34,936 nt of DNA. Origin: Thermoplasmata archaeon (GTDB lineage Archaea; Thermoplasmatota; Thermoplasmata; Lutacidiplasmatales; UBA184). This document shows positions 8,342 through 16,329 of this stretch, in pieces (within the stretch, counting starts at the first letter, position 1; every line of letters starts with the position of its first letter). A program made the translations under genes and the position numbers. The notes below the pieces were generated by a model that saw nothing but the letters and a program-made list of their open reading frames with translations, had not been told where the DNA came from and did not search any database. The stretch is from positions 1 through 34,936 of the forward strand of contig JAJYEA010000020.1 of NCBI GenBank assembly GCA_021790425.1, written 5' to 3'.

Positions 8342-8403
8342 GGCCCCCACCCTGTCTGGTGACCGTTCTCGCAACGGGCGTGCGAGCGATACGGGGGACG
8401 CAA

Positions 8404-8598
8404 ATGCTGTACTTCGACGAGGACGAGTTCAAGAAGATGGTCTTCGGCGTCGGCGTCGGGATCCTGGCGGTCATGGTGCTGTGGTTCTTCGAAGGGGCGC
8501 ACGCGGACGCCTTCGGCACCTTCTGGTACGCCATCCTCCTGCTGGCGGCGGGCATCGGCATCATCGCCTTCGCCGTCTGGTGGATGATCGACTGGTGA
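8404..8598 (+). CDS. Small two-helix membrane protein, unknown function
   Basis: A 64-residue protein: an acidic N-terminus (MLYFDEDEFKK), a hydrophobic helix about residues 12-28 (MVFGVGVGILAVMVLWFF), a short polar turn (EGAHADAF) and a second helix about 38-60, ending WWMIDW. It is probably an integral membrane protein with both ends on the same side. The ATG at 8404 is preferred over an in-frame upstream start at 8329 because the latter would begin before the TATA-like box and add a Cys/Pro-rich stretch without conserved character. No family is recognised. It is divergent from galU. Confidence 0.6.
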   Translation: MLYFDEDEFKKMVFGVGVGILAVMVLWFFEGAHADAFGTFWYAILLLAAGIGIIAFAVWWMIDW

Positions 8599-8635
8599 CC
8601 GGTCCCCGCCGGGGGAGGACGAGCCCCCCGCGCCG

Positions 8636-8641
8636 TTTTAT
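8636..8641 (+). promoter_or_regulatory. TATA-like box for the 66-residue protein gene
   Basis: TTTTAT in an otherwise GC-rich spacer, about 36 bases upstream of the ATG at 8675. Confidence 0.4.
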
Positions 8642-8674
8642 GGGGTGGGGGCGTGAACATCGCGGGAACGGGTC

Positions 8675-8875
8675 ATGACGGGAAGCGAGGAGGAGGCGGT
8701 CAGCAAGGGCATCTTGGAGGGGCTCATCGACGCCCTCACCGACAAGCACACGCAGATGGAGATCGAGTTCAAGCGGCTCTCCGTGACGCTGCCGGGACAG
8801 AAGACGGCGATCGAGATCAGCGGGTCCATCACGGTGGCGGTCCGCATGTCGGACACGCCGGTCGCGCAGAGCTAG
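8675..8875 (+). CDS. Small soluble protein, unknown function
   Basis: A 66-residue acidic protein without membrane segments. Residues about 5-34 look helical (EEEAVSKGILEGLIDALTDK); residues 35-60 look like beta strands (FKRLSVTLPGQKTAIEISGS, then ITVAVRM). The pattern of one or two helices followed by a hairpin could suit a small oligomer, but no family is recognised. It has its own TATA-like box and ends 10 bases before the convergent 123-residue gene. The ordered strand pattern and dedicated promoter favour a real gene. Confidence 0.6.
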   Translation: MTGSEEEAVSKGILEGLIDALTDKHTQMEIEFKRLSVTLPGQKTAIEISGSITVAVRMSDTPVAQS

Positions 8876-8885
8876 CCCCCGACGC

Positions 8886-9257
8886 TCAGAGGATCCGGCC
8901 GAGCTCGCCCGACCGGGCGAGGGCCCCCACGTCGGCCCGGATGTGTCCGGTGAGGGCGCTGATGTCGCGCCCCATCCACAGGAGTTCCTTCCCCTCCTTC
9001 TCGAGGATGATCTGCCAGCCGATGTGGTCCAGGGAACGGGCGAACCCGAGCGCCCGCCACATCCCGATCCGGTGCTCGTGGAGGATGGATACCTGGCCCG
9101 GTCCGTTTCCGTCCAGCAGCCCGACGTCGAACGCGAGGTTCTTCCGCGCCGGGTCCAGGTCCACGACGGGGACCTCCCCCACCGTGACCTTCAGGGAGCC
9201 GCCGCGGAACTGGCCGAGCAGGCCGAGCAGCCGGCCGAGCTCGTCGGGACCCGCCAT
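8886..9257 (-). CDS. Hypothetical protein, 123 residues
   Basis: A soluble-looking protein of 123 residues. It has a Gly/Leu-rich N-terminal helix (DELGRLLGLLGQF), then alternating strands (SLKVTVGEVPVVDLD, NLAFDVGLLDG, QVSILHEH, GWQIILEKEGKELLWMGRD) and a C-terminal helix. The strand pattern resembles a small alpha/beta domain with two aspartate-rich turns (DLDPA, GLLDGN), but no catalytic motif can be named. The ATG at 9257 lies about 30 bases from a TATA-like AAAGTACTT, giving a likely leaderless transcript. It is divergent from the Nudix gene. Not recognised. Confidence 0.65.
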   Translation of the reverse strand: MAGPDELGRLLGLLGQFRGGSLKVTVGEVPVVDLDPARKNLAFDVGLLDGNGPGQVSILHEHRIGMWRALGFARSLDHIGWQIILEKEGKELLWMGRDISALTGHIRADVGALARSGELGRIL

Positions 9258-9282
9258 GCGGATGGTATCCCCTCCGCTCTAC

Positions 9283-9291
9283 AAGTACTTT
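9283..9291 (-). promoter_or_regulatory. TATA-like box for the 123-residue protein gene
   Basis: AAAGTACTT on the minus strand, the most AT-rich stretch between the divergent genes, about 30 bases from the start at 9257. Confidence 0.4.
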
Positions 9292-9333
9292 CGTCTCGAG
9301 GTCCCGGCGGGCTGGCGCGCGGGGCCCGGCGAG

Positions 9334-9340
9334 GCTTAAG
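9334..9340 (+). promoter_or_regulatory. TATA-like box for the Nudix-methyltransferase pair
   Basis: GCTTAAG centred 27 bases upstream of the ATG at 9364, so the transcript is probably leaderless. The next gene follows closely and probably shares it. Confidence 0.55.
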
Positions 9341-9363
9341 GCGACCGTTCCCTTCAGGAAGGC

Positions 9364-9819
9364 ATGTACCCCGCCTACCAGATGGCCCACGTCGGGGTCA
9401 AGGGACTCCTCTTCCGGGCCGACCGGCTCCTCATCCTGCATCGCAGGGACGACCTCAACCTCGTCCCCGGGCTCTGGGACCTGCCGGGCGGCGGGGTCGA
9501 GACCGGCGAGACGCTGGAGGGCGCGCTCGACCGCGAGGTGCGGGAGGAGACCGGGTTCCGGGTGCGGGTGGGCCCCCCGGTGCACGCCTGGATCTCGCAC
9601 CACCCGCTCCGGACCGGCGGGATCCACGAGAGCACCATCGTCTGCTTCGAATGCCGTCTCCGGGCGACGGGAGAGCCCCGCATCGACCCGGGGGAACACA
9701 GCGAGTTCGCCTGGGTCTCCTCCCGCGATCTGGCCCGGTACCCGATGCCGCAGGGGATCCGGGACTCCGTCCGCAAGGGGTTCGCGACCCGTCGGAACGG
9801 CGGGACGCGGGGGAGGTGA
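9364..9819 (+). CDS. Nudix hydrolase
   Basis: A 151-residue Nudix-fold pyrophosphohydrolase that cleaves a nucleoside diphosphate linked to some moiety X. A perfect Nudix box (G-x5-E-x7-R-E-V-R-E-E-T-G-F) spans residues 43-65 and holds the metal-binding glutamates. The preceding strand LWDLPGGGVETGE and the later EFAWVSSRDLARYPMP fit the fold. Nothing visible fixes the substrate; sugar-nucleotide genes nearby make NDP-sugars one possibility, but this is weak. The downstream methyltransferase follows so closely that the two probably form one transcript. Confidence 0.92.
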   Translation: MYPAYQMAHVGVKGLLFRADRLLILHRRDDLNLVPGLWDLPGGGVETGETLEGALDREVREETGFRVRVGPPVHAWISHHPLRTGGIHESTIVCFECRLRATGEPRIDPGEHSEFAWVSSRDLARYPMPQGIRDSVRKGFATRRNGGTRGR

Positions 9820-9851
9820 GCACGGTGGGCGACCCTCCCAGGAGCCTGCCC

Positions 9852-10445
9852 ATGATCCCGACCCGCGAGGACCGGATGTGCCAGGCGAAAGCCCTGGACA
9901 ACGTGTTCCGCCGGCGTTTCGGCCCCCCCTCCCGCCTGGTGGACCTCCTCGACGTGCGGGAGGGAATGACCGTGGCCGACCTCGGCGCCGGCGTGGGCTA
10001 CTACGCCCCCGAGGTCCTCCGCCGGATCGGGACGAAGGGGCGGCTCTACCTGGTGGACATCGATGAGGAGAACCTCGCGATCGCCCGACGGCGGTGCGGG
10101 AATGACCCGCGACTGACGGTGATGACGGGGACGGCGGCGAAGGTCCCGGGCATCCCCGACTCGAGCGTGGACCGGTGCCTCCTCTCGCTCGTGCTCTGCT
10201 GCCTTGCGGACAAGTCGGGCGCGATCGGCGAGACCTGGCGGGTCCTCAAGCCGGGCGGGGTCGCGGTCGCCACCTTCCCGTATCGGGCCCGGCGTCCCCC
10301 TGCCAAGAGCCGGCGCCTGGGCCTCACGCGGGAGATGTTCCAGGAGCTCGCGAGCGGGAGGCCCTGGACGGTGGAGCAGCTCCCAGGGCGCCTGGTGCGG
10401 CGGTACCGTTTGCGGAAGCCGCCGACCGCGGCCGGGAGCCCCTGA
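9852..10445 (+). CDS. Class I SAM-dependent methyltransferase
   Basis: A 197-residue Rossmann-type methyltransferase. Motif I VADLGAGVGYYA, with the acidic end of strand 2 (LVDIDEEN) about 30 residues on, places SAM. The segment SVDRCLLSLVLCCLAD and then WRVLKPGGVAVATFPY are the usual post-I and strand 5-6 features of UbiE/Methyltransf_11-like enzymes. The substrate is not predictable; small-molecule or arsenite-type methyltransferases share this fold, but no Cys triad is clear. Start: ATG at 9852 has AGGAG seven bases upstream. A GTG at 9816 overlapping the Nudix stop as GTGA would add 12 residues and is the alternative. The 3' end is 18 bases from a convergent operon. Confidence 0.85.
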   Translation: MIPTREDRMCQAKALDNVFRRRFGPPSRLVDLLDVREGMTVADLGAGVGYYAPEVLRRIGTKGRLYLVDIDEENLAIARRRCGNDPRLTVMTGTAAKVPGIPDSSVDRCLLSLVLCCLADKSGAIGETWRVLKPGGVAVATFPYRARRPPAKSRRLGLTREMFQELASGRPWTVEQLPGRLVRRYRLRKPPTAAGSP

Positions 10446-10463
10446 CCGGTCGCGGCTCCGGGC

Positions 10464-11540
10464 TCAGAGCACCACTTGGCTCGCGTCGCCCAGTACGAAT
10501 GAGTGTCCTTTGGGAAGGTGCCGGCGCTCGGTCATCGTGGTTCCGCGCCCCACGATGCTGTCCACGATCCGGAAGGGGACGTCCACGGTGACGTTCTCCA
10601 TCAGGATGCTCCGCTCCACCTCGGCCCGGCGGATCACCGAGCCGTCCCCGATCGAGGTGTACGGCCCGATGTAGGCTCCGGATTCGATCCGCACGTTCTG
10701 GCCCAGGACGACGGGCCCCCGCACCGTGGCCCCGGCGGCGATCTCGCCGCCCGGTCCGAGGGCCACGTGCCCGCTCACGTTCGCTCCGTGGTCGATGCGC
10801 CCCTCGACCCGGAAGAAGGCAGGGGGGCGGGACGCGAGCACGCGTTCGTTCGCCTCCAGGAGGTCGTTCGGCTGCCCGGTGTCCTTCCACCAGCCATCGA
10901 GCTCGATGACCTGCACCTTCCCCGTCCGCTGGTGCAGGGCCCAGATCGCATCGGTGATCTCGAGCTCGCCGCGGGCGGAGGGTTTCAGCGACTCGATGAT
11001 CGGGTGGATGGCGGGGGTGAAGAGGTAGACGCCGATGAGGGCGAGGTTGCTCTTCGGGAGCGCGGGCTTCTCCTCGATGGAGACGATGCGGGACTGCCCG
11101 TCCAGTTCGACCACCCCGTAGTGGCGCGGGTCCTTCACCTTCACCGCCCCGACCACGGCCGTGGCGTCGCCCTGGGCGAAGCGCTGGACGTACGGGGCCG
11201 CGCCGTGCTCGAGCATGTTGTCCCCCAGGTACATCAGGAAGTCGTCCTCGCCGAGGAACTCGCGGGCGCAGAGGACGGCGTGGGCCAGACCTTTGGGGTC
11301 CCCCTGCGAGATGTAGTGCACCCGCACCCCGAAGCGGGAGCCGTCCCCGATCTGCTCCTCGATCCCTTCCTTGATCGGGCCCAGGATGATGGCGACGTCC
11401 CGCACCCCCGCCTCCTTGAGGTGCTCGAGCCCGTAGTAGAGCAGCGGACGGTTCGCGATCGGGAGCATGTGCTTGTTCCCGTTCCATGTCAGCGGGCGCA
11501 GCCGCGTTCCGTGGCCGCCCGCGAGAAGGAGGCCCTTCAT
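10464..11540 (-). CDS. rmlA: Glucose-1-phosphate thymidylyltransferase, long archaeal type
   Basis: A 358-residue sugar nucleotidyltransferase with a C-terminal left-handed beta-helix. The N-terminal loop LLAGGHGTRLRPLT (residues 4-17) and MLPIANRPLLYY, then YLGDNM, IEEKP and LELDGWWKDTGQP-like features (ELDGWWKDTG) match dTTP:glucose-1-phosphate thymidylyltransferases. From about residue 245 on, hexapeptide-like repeats (GANVSGHVALGPGGEIAAGA and following) form the helix. It should make dTDP-glucose for RmlB encoded upstream in the same operon. The ATG at 11540 overlaps the preceding TGA (ATGA); a longer in-frame start nine codons upstream lies in the neighbour and is less likely. Sugar specificity is inferred from the neighbours. 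Confidence 0.88.
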   Translation of the reverse strand: MKGLLLAGGHGTRLRPLTWNGNKHMLPIANRPLLYYGLEHLKEAGVRDVAIILGPIKEGIEEQIGDGSRFGVRVHYISQGDPKGLAHAVLCAREFLGEDDFLMYLGDNMLEHGAAPYVQRFAQGDATAVVGAVKVKDPRHYGVVELDGQSRIVSIEEKPALPKSNLALIGVYLFTPAIHPIIESLKPSARGELEITDAIWALHQRTGKVQVIELDGWWKDTGQPNDLLEANERVLASRPPAFFRVEGRIDHGANVSGHVALGPGGEIAAGATVRGPVVLGQNVRIESGAYIGPYTSIGDGSVIRRAEVERSILMENVTVDVPFRIVDSIVGRGTTMTERRHLPKGHSFVLGDASQVVL

Positions 11541-12130
11541 GGCCGGACCACCTCGACCCTCTCCCACCCGAAGGGAAGGCCGCCGGCCGCCGGGATCGGG
11601 AGCTCCGCGAAGGGGACCCTGCCCTCGTCAGCCGGGTCGTAGAGCCGGGTGGGGTAGTTCTGGAGCAAGAACGGCTCCTGCGACAGGTTCCCGATGCAGT
11701 GGTACACCTGGGGGGGAATGGTCACGAGGTAGGTGGTCGCGTCCTCCTTCTTCCGCGGCCGGGTCGCATTCCAGGTCGGCTCGGCCCCCGCCATCCGCGC
11801 GAGCGTGAACCGGCCCTCCGTCGGACTCCGAGGGCGGGCGTCGTAGAGTGCGAGCACCATCTCCCCGAGGAGGACCACGAACCGGTCCACCTGGTGCTGA
11901 TGGACGTGCCAGCGGTCCGCGTCCCGCATCTGCCCGGGGACCGTGAGCGACAGATAGCTCATCGCGAAGGTGTCCCCCTTCACGGTGGTATCGTCGGACC
12001 GCAGGGTCTCGACGAGGAACCCCCGGGGGTCATGGTGGGCGGTGCGCGGAAGCACGACAACGTCCTGGATCCCGATCTCGGTCGGGGACACCGTGCGGAG
12101 CTTCGGCACCACGATGCCGCCGAAGAACAA
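11537..12130 (-). CDS. rmlC: dTDP-4-dehydrorhamnose 3,5-epimerase-like cupin
   Basis: A cupin-fold protein of up to 197 residues between rmlB- and rmlA-like genes. DPRGFLVETLR near residues 34-44 is the RmlC N-terminal signature, the His-rich RWHVHQHQVDRFVVLLGEM (about 93-111) occupies the catalytic-histidine strand, and a later IPPQVYHCIGNLS resembles the P-x-G-x-x-H strand. RmlC epimerises dTDP-4-keto-6-deoxyglucose at C3 and C5. The catalytic strand differs enough from classical RmlC (HxHQHQ in place of GLHFQ) that a related sugar epimerase or isomerase is possible. The start is uncertain: TTG at 12130 is used here; GTG at 12112 or 12109 would shorten it by 6-7 residues. The stop overlaps rmlA (ATGA). 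Confidence 0.8.
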   Translation of the reverse strand: MFFGGIVVPKLRTVSPTEIGIQDVVVLPRTAHHDPRGFLVETLRSDDTTVKGDTFAMSYLSLTVPGQMRDADRWHVHQHQVDRFVVLLGEMVLALYDARPRSPTEGRFTLARMAGAEPTWNATRPRKKEDATTYLVTIPPQVYHCIGNLSQEPFLLQNYPTRLYDPADEGRVPFAELPIPAAGGLPFGWERVEVVRP

Positions 12131-12139
12131 GGCGAGGGC

Positions 12140-13123
12140 TTAACCGTTGTGGGGACGGACGAGGGGCTCCCACCAGGAGCGGTGCTCCTGGTACCAGGCG
12201 ACCGTGCGGGCGAGCCCCTCGTCGAAGCTCACCTCGGGCTTCCATCCGAGGCTCTCCCGGAGGTGCGAGGGATCGATGGCATAGCGCCGGTCGTGCCCCA
12301 GCCGGTCCGCCACCGGCTCGATGCTCTCGGGCTCGCGGTGCAGCAGGGCGAGCAGCCGGGCGAGCACCTCCCGGTTGGACCGTTCCCCGTCCGCACCGAC
12401 GAGGTAGGTCTGTCCCGGTGTTCCCCGGCGGGCGATCGCGGCGAGCGCCCGCGCGTGATCCTCCACGTGGATCCAGTCCCTCACGTTCGCCCCGTCCCCG
12501 TAGAGGGGCACCTTCTTTCCCTGCAGGAGGCGGGTGATCGCGAGCGGGATGAGCTTCTCCGGGTGCTGGAAGGGTCCGTAGTTGTTCCCGCAGTTGGAGA
12601 TCAGGACCGGAAGGCCGTAGGTGTGATGGTAGGCCCGCGCCAGGTGGTCGGCGGCCGCCTTGCTCGCGGCATACGGGCTTCGCGGGTCGTAGCGGGAGGT
12701 GAGCGTGAACCGGAGCTCGGGATGGTCGAGCGGGAGGCTCCCGAAGACCTCGTCCGTGGAGACGAGGAGGAAGCGCCCCACGTCGTGCTTCCGGGCCCCT
12801 TCGAGGAGCGTCCGGGTCCCGAGCACGTTCGTGGTCAGGAAGGGGGCGGGGTCCGCGAGCGACCGGTCGACGTGCGTCTCGGCCGCGAGGTGGAGCACCA
12901 GGCCGGCTCCGCGGAGGGCGGTGTCCACGACGTCCGGGTCGACGATGTCCCCGAGGACGAACCGGATCTTCCCGGCTTGCTCGAGCGGGGCGAGCGACTC
13001 GCGGTGACCGGCGTAGGTGAGCTTGTCGAGCACCACCAGCTCGTCCTCCGGGTAGGCATCGGACCAGTGGTAGGCGAGGTTCGCCCCGATGAACCCGGCA
13101 CCGCCCGTGAGGATGACCTTCAT
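12140..13123 (-). CDS. rmlB: dTDP-glucose 4,6-dehydratase
   Basis: A 327-residue extended SDR. The NAD-binding TGGAGFIGANL is at residues 6-16, HLAAETHVDRS at about 78-88, STDEVFG at 122-128 and the catalytic Tyr151-x3-Lys155 in SPYAASK, all typical of RmlB. It converts dTDP-glucose to dTDP-4-keto-6-deoxyglucose. It is the first gene of rmlB-rmlC-rmlA, the order in which the products would be used except that rmlA comes last. The ATG at 13123 lies about 26 bases from a TATA-like CTTAACT, so the mRNA is probably leaderless. Nine bases separate its stop from the TTG of rmlC. Confidence 0.93.
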   Translation of the reverse strand: MKVILTGGAGFIGANLAYHWSDAYPEDELVVLDKLTYAGHRESLAPLEQAGKIRFVLGDIVDPDVVDTALRGAGLVLHLAAETHVDRSLADPAPFLTTNVLGTRTLLEGARKHDVGRFLLVSTDEVFGSLPLDHPELRFTLTSRYDPRSPYAASKAAADHLARAYHHTYGLPVLISNCGNNYGPFQHPEKLIPLAITRLLQGKKVPLYGDGANVRDWIHVEDHARALAAIARRGTPGQTYLVGADGERSNREVLARLLALLHREPESIEPVADRLGHDRRYAIDPSHLRESLGWKPEVSFDEGLARTVAWYQEHRSWWEPLVRPHNG

Positions 13124-13145
13124 CGTTCTTCTCGAAAGGAACGGG

Positions 13146-13152
13146 AGTTAAG
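13146..13152 (-). promoter_or_regulatory. TATA-like box for the rmlBCA operon
   Basis: CTTAACT on the minus strand, about 26 bases upstream of the rmlB ATG, in the short gap after the stop of the large ATPase gene. Confidence 0.55.
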
Positions 13153-13184
13153 ACATTGTGCTGCGGGCCCGGTCGCCGCGCGTG

Positions 13185-16100
13185 CTACATCGGGGGAGGC
13201 TCGCGGGGAAGTCGCGTGGCGGCTCCCGTCCGGAGATAGATCTCGGCCGCCATCGTGGAGAACCGCTCGGAGGCGTCCACGGTCCCGAACGTCAGCTCCC
13301 ATCGCGAGAGCTCGTCCAGGGAGTGGGCCTCCTCGATCACGTCGCGCACCGTTCGTGCCACCTCGAGGGCCCGCTCGGCGGCCCTCCGGGAGTCGTCGCG
13401 CTCGCCGCGGACCCGCGCGAGCTGCGCCTGCGTCCGGTAGTACGCCGGGACCTCGTGGGGCTTGAGCGTGGCCGCAGGGTCTCGGACGGTCGCGAGCGCG
13501 CTGGCCGCCCCCGGGATGTCCCCGAGGGCGAGGCGCGCGGCGGCCAGGGTGACCTGGTAGCCCGCGATGGGGCCGGTGGCGTTGCTCGCCCGGATCCGCT
13601 GGACCGCGGCCTCGAGCCGCTCGACCGCCCGTTCGGCGTGCCCTTCCGCCAGGTCGATCCGGGCCTCGGGGAGCAGGAAGAGCTCCTCATCGGCCCCCAT
13701 CGCGAACCGCCGGGCCACGGTCCGTCCTTCGTGGATGAAGTCGCGCGCCCGGTCGTACTTCCCCATCAGGATGTAGAGCGAGGCGAGGTCCCAACAGGAG
13801 GTGGCCGTGCCCGTGACGTTCCCGCGGTCGCGCAGGATGCGATGGTAGACGAGCTCGGCTTCCTCGGCCCGTGCGAGCTCCCCGTGATAGACCGCCGTCA
13901 CCGCCTCCAACCCGAGGAAGTAGGCCCGGAATCGGTCGAGGCCGAGGCGCTCCGCGAGCGCCCGCCCCCGGGCGAGGCAGTCCTCGTACGTCGGCTCATC
14001 GTCCAGCTCGCGGGCCGTCCAGCCCGCATCGTAGTACCACCGGTCGATGAGCCACGAGGGCACCGCTCCGCCGACCGCGATCGCGTCCCGGTAGGCGGCG
14101 AGGGCGGAGCGGAGGTGGCCGCGCGAGTACTGGAGGTTGCCCTCGATCGCCCGCTCGAGCGCGTGGAAGAAGGGCGGGATCGCTTCCCCCTGGGCCTCCA
14201 GGTTCTCCCGGAGCTGGTAGATCTGCCGGTGGGCGCCCTCCGGGTCCTCCTGGCTCGCCACGAAGGCGCGGTAGGCGGCGATCGTGGCGTGGGGCCCCGG
14301 GGTCGCCCAGAGGTCCATCAGGAGCTCGAGCATGCGGTCGACCGCCGGGTGGCGTCCCACGATGGAATGGAGACGGAGCGTGTACTCCTGCCCGATCTGG
14401 AGGCGCTCGTCCGTCCCCGTCCGGTCCGTCTCCAGCAGCTCCTGGAGCCAGCGGTGGTAGCGCTCGACGGTCTCCGGTGATGTCTCCGCGATGCCCCGCT
14501 CGATGGCGCGCTTCACCCACGTCGGCCCGTCGTGGACATTGCGCGCCAGGTGGAACAGCCGGGCGACCCGCTCGACGTCCTCCGGGCGATGATGCGCGCT
14601 CCAACGGGCGAGCGTCTCGGCATCGGCTCGGAGCCGGGCCTCGGGGACCTCGGAGAGGAGCGCCTCCCAGACCAGCTGGTGGGCGAAGGACCACCGTCCG
14701 CCCGGCTCCTTCGGGCGCTCGAGCAGCCCGTGCTGTCGCGCCATCCGGTCGAAGGTGGACGTGAGCTCCGGGAGGGGGCGCCCGAGCGCGGCCGCGAGGT
14801 GGGCCGGCTCGAACTCGCTCCCGGCCACGGCGGCGAACTCGAGCAGGCTCCGGTCCTCGGGGGCGAGCATCCGGAGGCGCCGGAGCACGAGGCGCTTCAA
14901 CGTGTCGGGGAGGTGCAGGCCGTCCCCGTCCCCGGAGGAAGGGGGGATCTCGAGGACTGCCTGCCCGCCCCGCAGCGCGAGATGACCGTCAGCCCGCAGC
15001 TGCCGCACGAGCTCGAGCAGGAAGTAGGGGCTCCCTTCCGCCTTGTCGAGCAGCGGGCTCAGGCTCCCCGTTCCCGGGCCGAGCCGGGGGGGTGCTCCCA
15101 GCAGGTGTCCGCAGAGCTCGGCCAGGGAGGTGTCCTCCATCCGTCCCAGCGGGAGGGGGGCGAGCGTGCCCTCGCGGCGCATCGCGTCGAGGGTCTCCTC
15201 GAGCGGAGCATCCCCCGCCTCCGTGACCATCTCCCCCTCCGTCTCGCGCAGGGAGGCCACGATCAGGACGGGAAGCCCCCGGGTGTTCCGGGAGAGGAAC
15301 TGGAATGCCTGGAGGGACTGCGGGTCGGCCCACTGCAGGTCGTCGAGGAAGAGGACCTGGGGGCGCTGACGCGCCCACTTCTCAATCGACTCGAGGTAGC
15401 GGAGCATGACGATGGCGGGGGCTTCCTCGACCCTCACGGGCTCGGCGACCGCCGGGCGGTTCGCGCTCCGGACCTCTCCCTCCCCGTTGAGGAGGGCGAC
15501 CTCGCGCGCCTCGAGGGCCAGGGGGTTGTAGGAGACGAAGAGGAACCCTCCGGTGGCCTCGACCCAGTCCCGGAGGAACTGGACGAGCTTGAGGACCGGT
15601 AGGAACTGGTTCTGGCTGACGAGGTACTCGAGCCCGGAGATGCCCACCACGGCCCCGGGCTTCGACTCGAGGTGACGGCCCGCGAGCTCGGCCATCGTGT
15701 CGAGCGCGGTGGGATTGAGCGTCCCGGGGGCCTCGACCCGCGAGAGCCCGAGCACGCGGGTCTCGGGGCCGAGCCCGGGGAACTTCTGCCGCAGGCCCGC
15801 CTCCCGCTCCCGGGAGATCAGGAGCGTGGGGTGCTCGCGGGAGAGCTCCACGAGGCTCTGGAAGAAGCGGGTGGGCCGTTCCTCCTCGAAGAGGAGGACG
15901 GGAGGGATCTTGGGGCCCCCGTCCGTCGTGTCCGCGGGAGGCCTCCCGTCCGGCTCGGCCTGGCGGAAGATCTGGTAGAAGGGGAAGTAGGCATTGTTCG
16001 CCTCCTTGAGGCAATACCCCCACCGGATGTCGAAGCCTCGTGCCCGGCTCCGGTCCTCGAGCCAGTGGAGGAGCCGGGTCTTCCCGATGCCCGTGGGCCC

Positions 16101-16217
16101 CTGCACCGTCCAGGTGCTGCCATGCCCTGCCACCGCCTGGTCGAGCGCCGCCTCCAAGAGCGTGCGTTCGCGAGCGCGCCCGACGAACGGAGGACCCTGT
16201 GCAACGGCCATCTCCAT
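13185..16217 (-). CDS. Large P-loop ATPase with inserted DUF835 domain and TPR-like tail
   Basis: A 1010-residue AAA/STAND-like protein. Residues 10-60 begin an ATPase domain (FVGRARE, Walker A GPTGIGKT at 40-47). About 106-248 match the archaeal DUF835 pattern (PTLLISRE, GLEYLVSQNQFLPVLKLVQF, then FVSYNPLALEAREV). The ATPase core then resumes with Walker B VLFLDDLQWAD at 288-298 and a sensor-like VLIVASLRETEG. About 430-560 look like a winged-helix or STAND helical region (LKRLVLRRLRMLAPEDRSLL). From about 600 to 990 lie TPR-like helical repeats. Such proteins usually act as nucleotide-dependent regulatory scaffolds. ATG at 16217 has GGAGGGG upstream. It is not coupled to rmlB. The partner or ligand is unknown. 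Confidence 0.85.
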   Translation of the reverse strand: MEMAVAQGPPFVGRARERTLLEAALDQAVAGHGSTWTVQGPTGIGKTRLLHWLEDRSRARGFDIRWGYCLKEANNAYFPFYQIFRQAEPDGRPPADTTDGGPKIPPVLLFEEERPTRFFQSLVELSREHPTLLISREREAGLRQKFPGLGPETRVLGLSRVEAPGTLNPTALDTMAELAGRHLESKPGAVVGISGLEYLVSQNQFLPVLKLVQFLRDWVEATGGFLFVSYNPLALEAREVALLNGEGEVRSANRPAVAEPVRVEEAPAIVMLRYLESIEKWARQRPQVLFLDDLQWADPQSLQAFQFLSRNTRGLPVLIVASLRETEGEMVTEAGDAPLEETLDAMRREGTLAPLPLGRMEDTSLAELCGHLLGAPPRLGPGTGSLSPLLDKAEGSPYFLLELVRQLRADGHLALRGGQAVLEIPPSSGDGDGLHLPDTLKRLVLRRLRMLAPEDRSLLEFAAVAGSEFEPAHLAAALGRPLPELTSTFDRMARQHGLLERPKEPGGRWSFAHQLVWEALLSEVPEARLRADAETLARWSAHHRPEDVERVARLFHLARNVHDGPTWVKRAIERGIAETSPETVERYHRWLQELLETDRTGTDERLQIGQEYTLRLHSIVGRHPAVDRMLELLMDLWATPGPHATIAAYRAFVASQEDPEGAHRQIYQLRENLEAQGEAIPPFFHALERAIEGNLQYSRGHLRSALAAYRDAIAVGGAVPSWLIDRWYYDAGWTARELDDEPTYEDCLARGRALAERLGLDRFRAYFLGLEAVTAVYHGELARAEEAELVYHRILRDRGNVTGTATSCWDLASLYILMGKYDRARDFIHEGRTVARRFAMGADEELFLLPEARIDLAEGHAERAVERLEAAVQRIRASNATGPIAGYQVTLAAARLALGDIPGAASALATVRDPAATLKPHEVPAYYRTQAQLARVRGERDDSRRAAERALEVARTVRDVIEEAHSLDELSRWELTFGTVDASERFSTMAAEIYLRTGAATRLPREPPPM

Positions 16218-16243
16218 CCAGCCCCTCCCAAGGCGAGCACTCG

Positions 16244-16250
16244 TAATACT
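16244..16250 (-). promoter_or_regulatory. TATA-like box for the large ATPase gene
   Basis: AGTATTA on the minus strand, about 30 bases upstream of the ATG at 16217. The gap 16218-16329 holds nothing else recognisable. Confidence 0.4.
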
Positions 16251-16329
16251 CCTTCAGGAGGAGGGCGCGTCCCCAGTTCGGAGCGCGCCGCAGACGGGTC
16301 TGGTGTCGATCGAGACGAGGCCGGCCCTC

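Noticed and set aside
8329-8403. Longer start for the small membrane protein
   Set aside because: The upstream codons overlap the TATA-like box, and the acidic MLYFDEDEF is a natural N-terminus.
8943-10445. A 500-codon frame that would fuse an N-terminal region to the methyltransferase
   Set aside because: It overlaps the Nudix gene in another frame; the methyltransferase has an SD-preceded ATG at 9852.
11486-13465. A 659-codon plus-strand frame opposite rmlC and rmlB
   Set aside because: Antisense to recognisable RmlB and RmlC proteins and without domain features.
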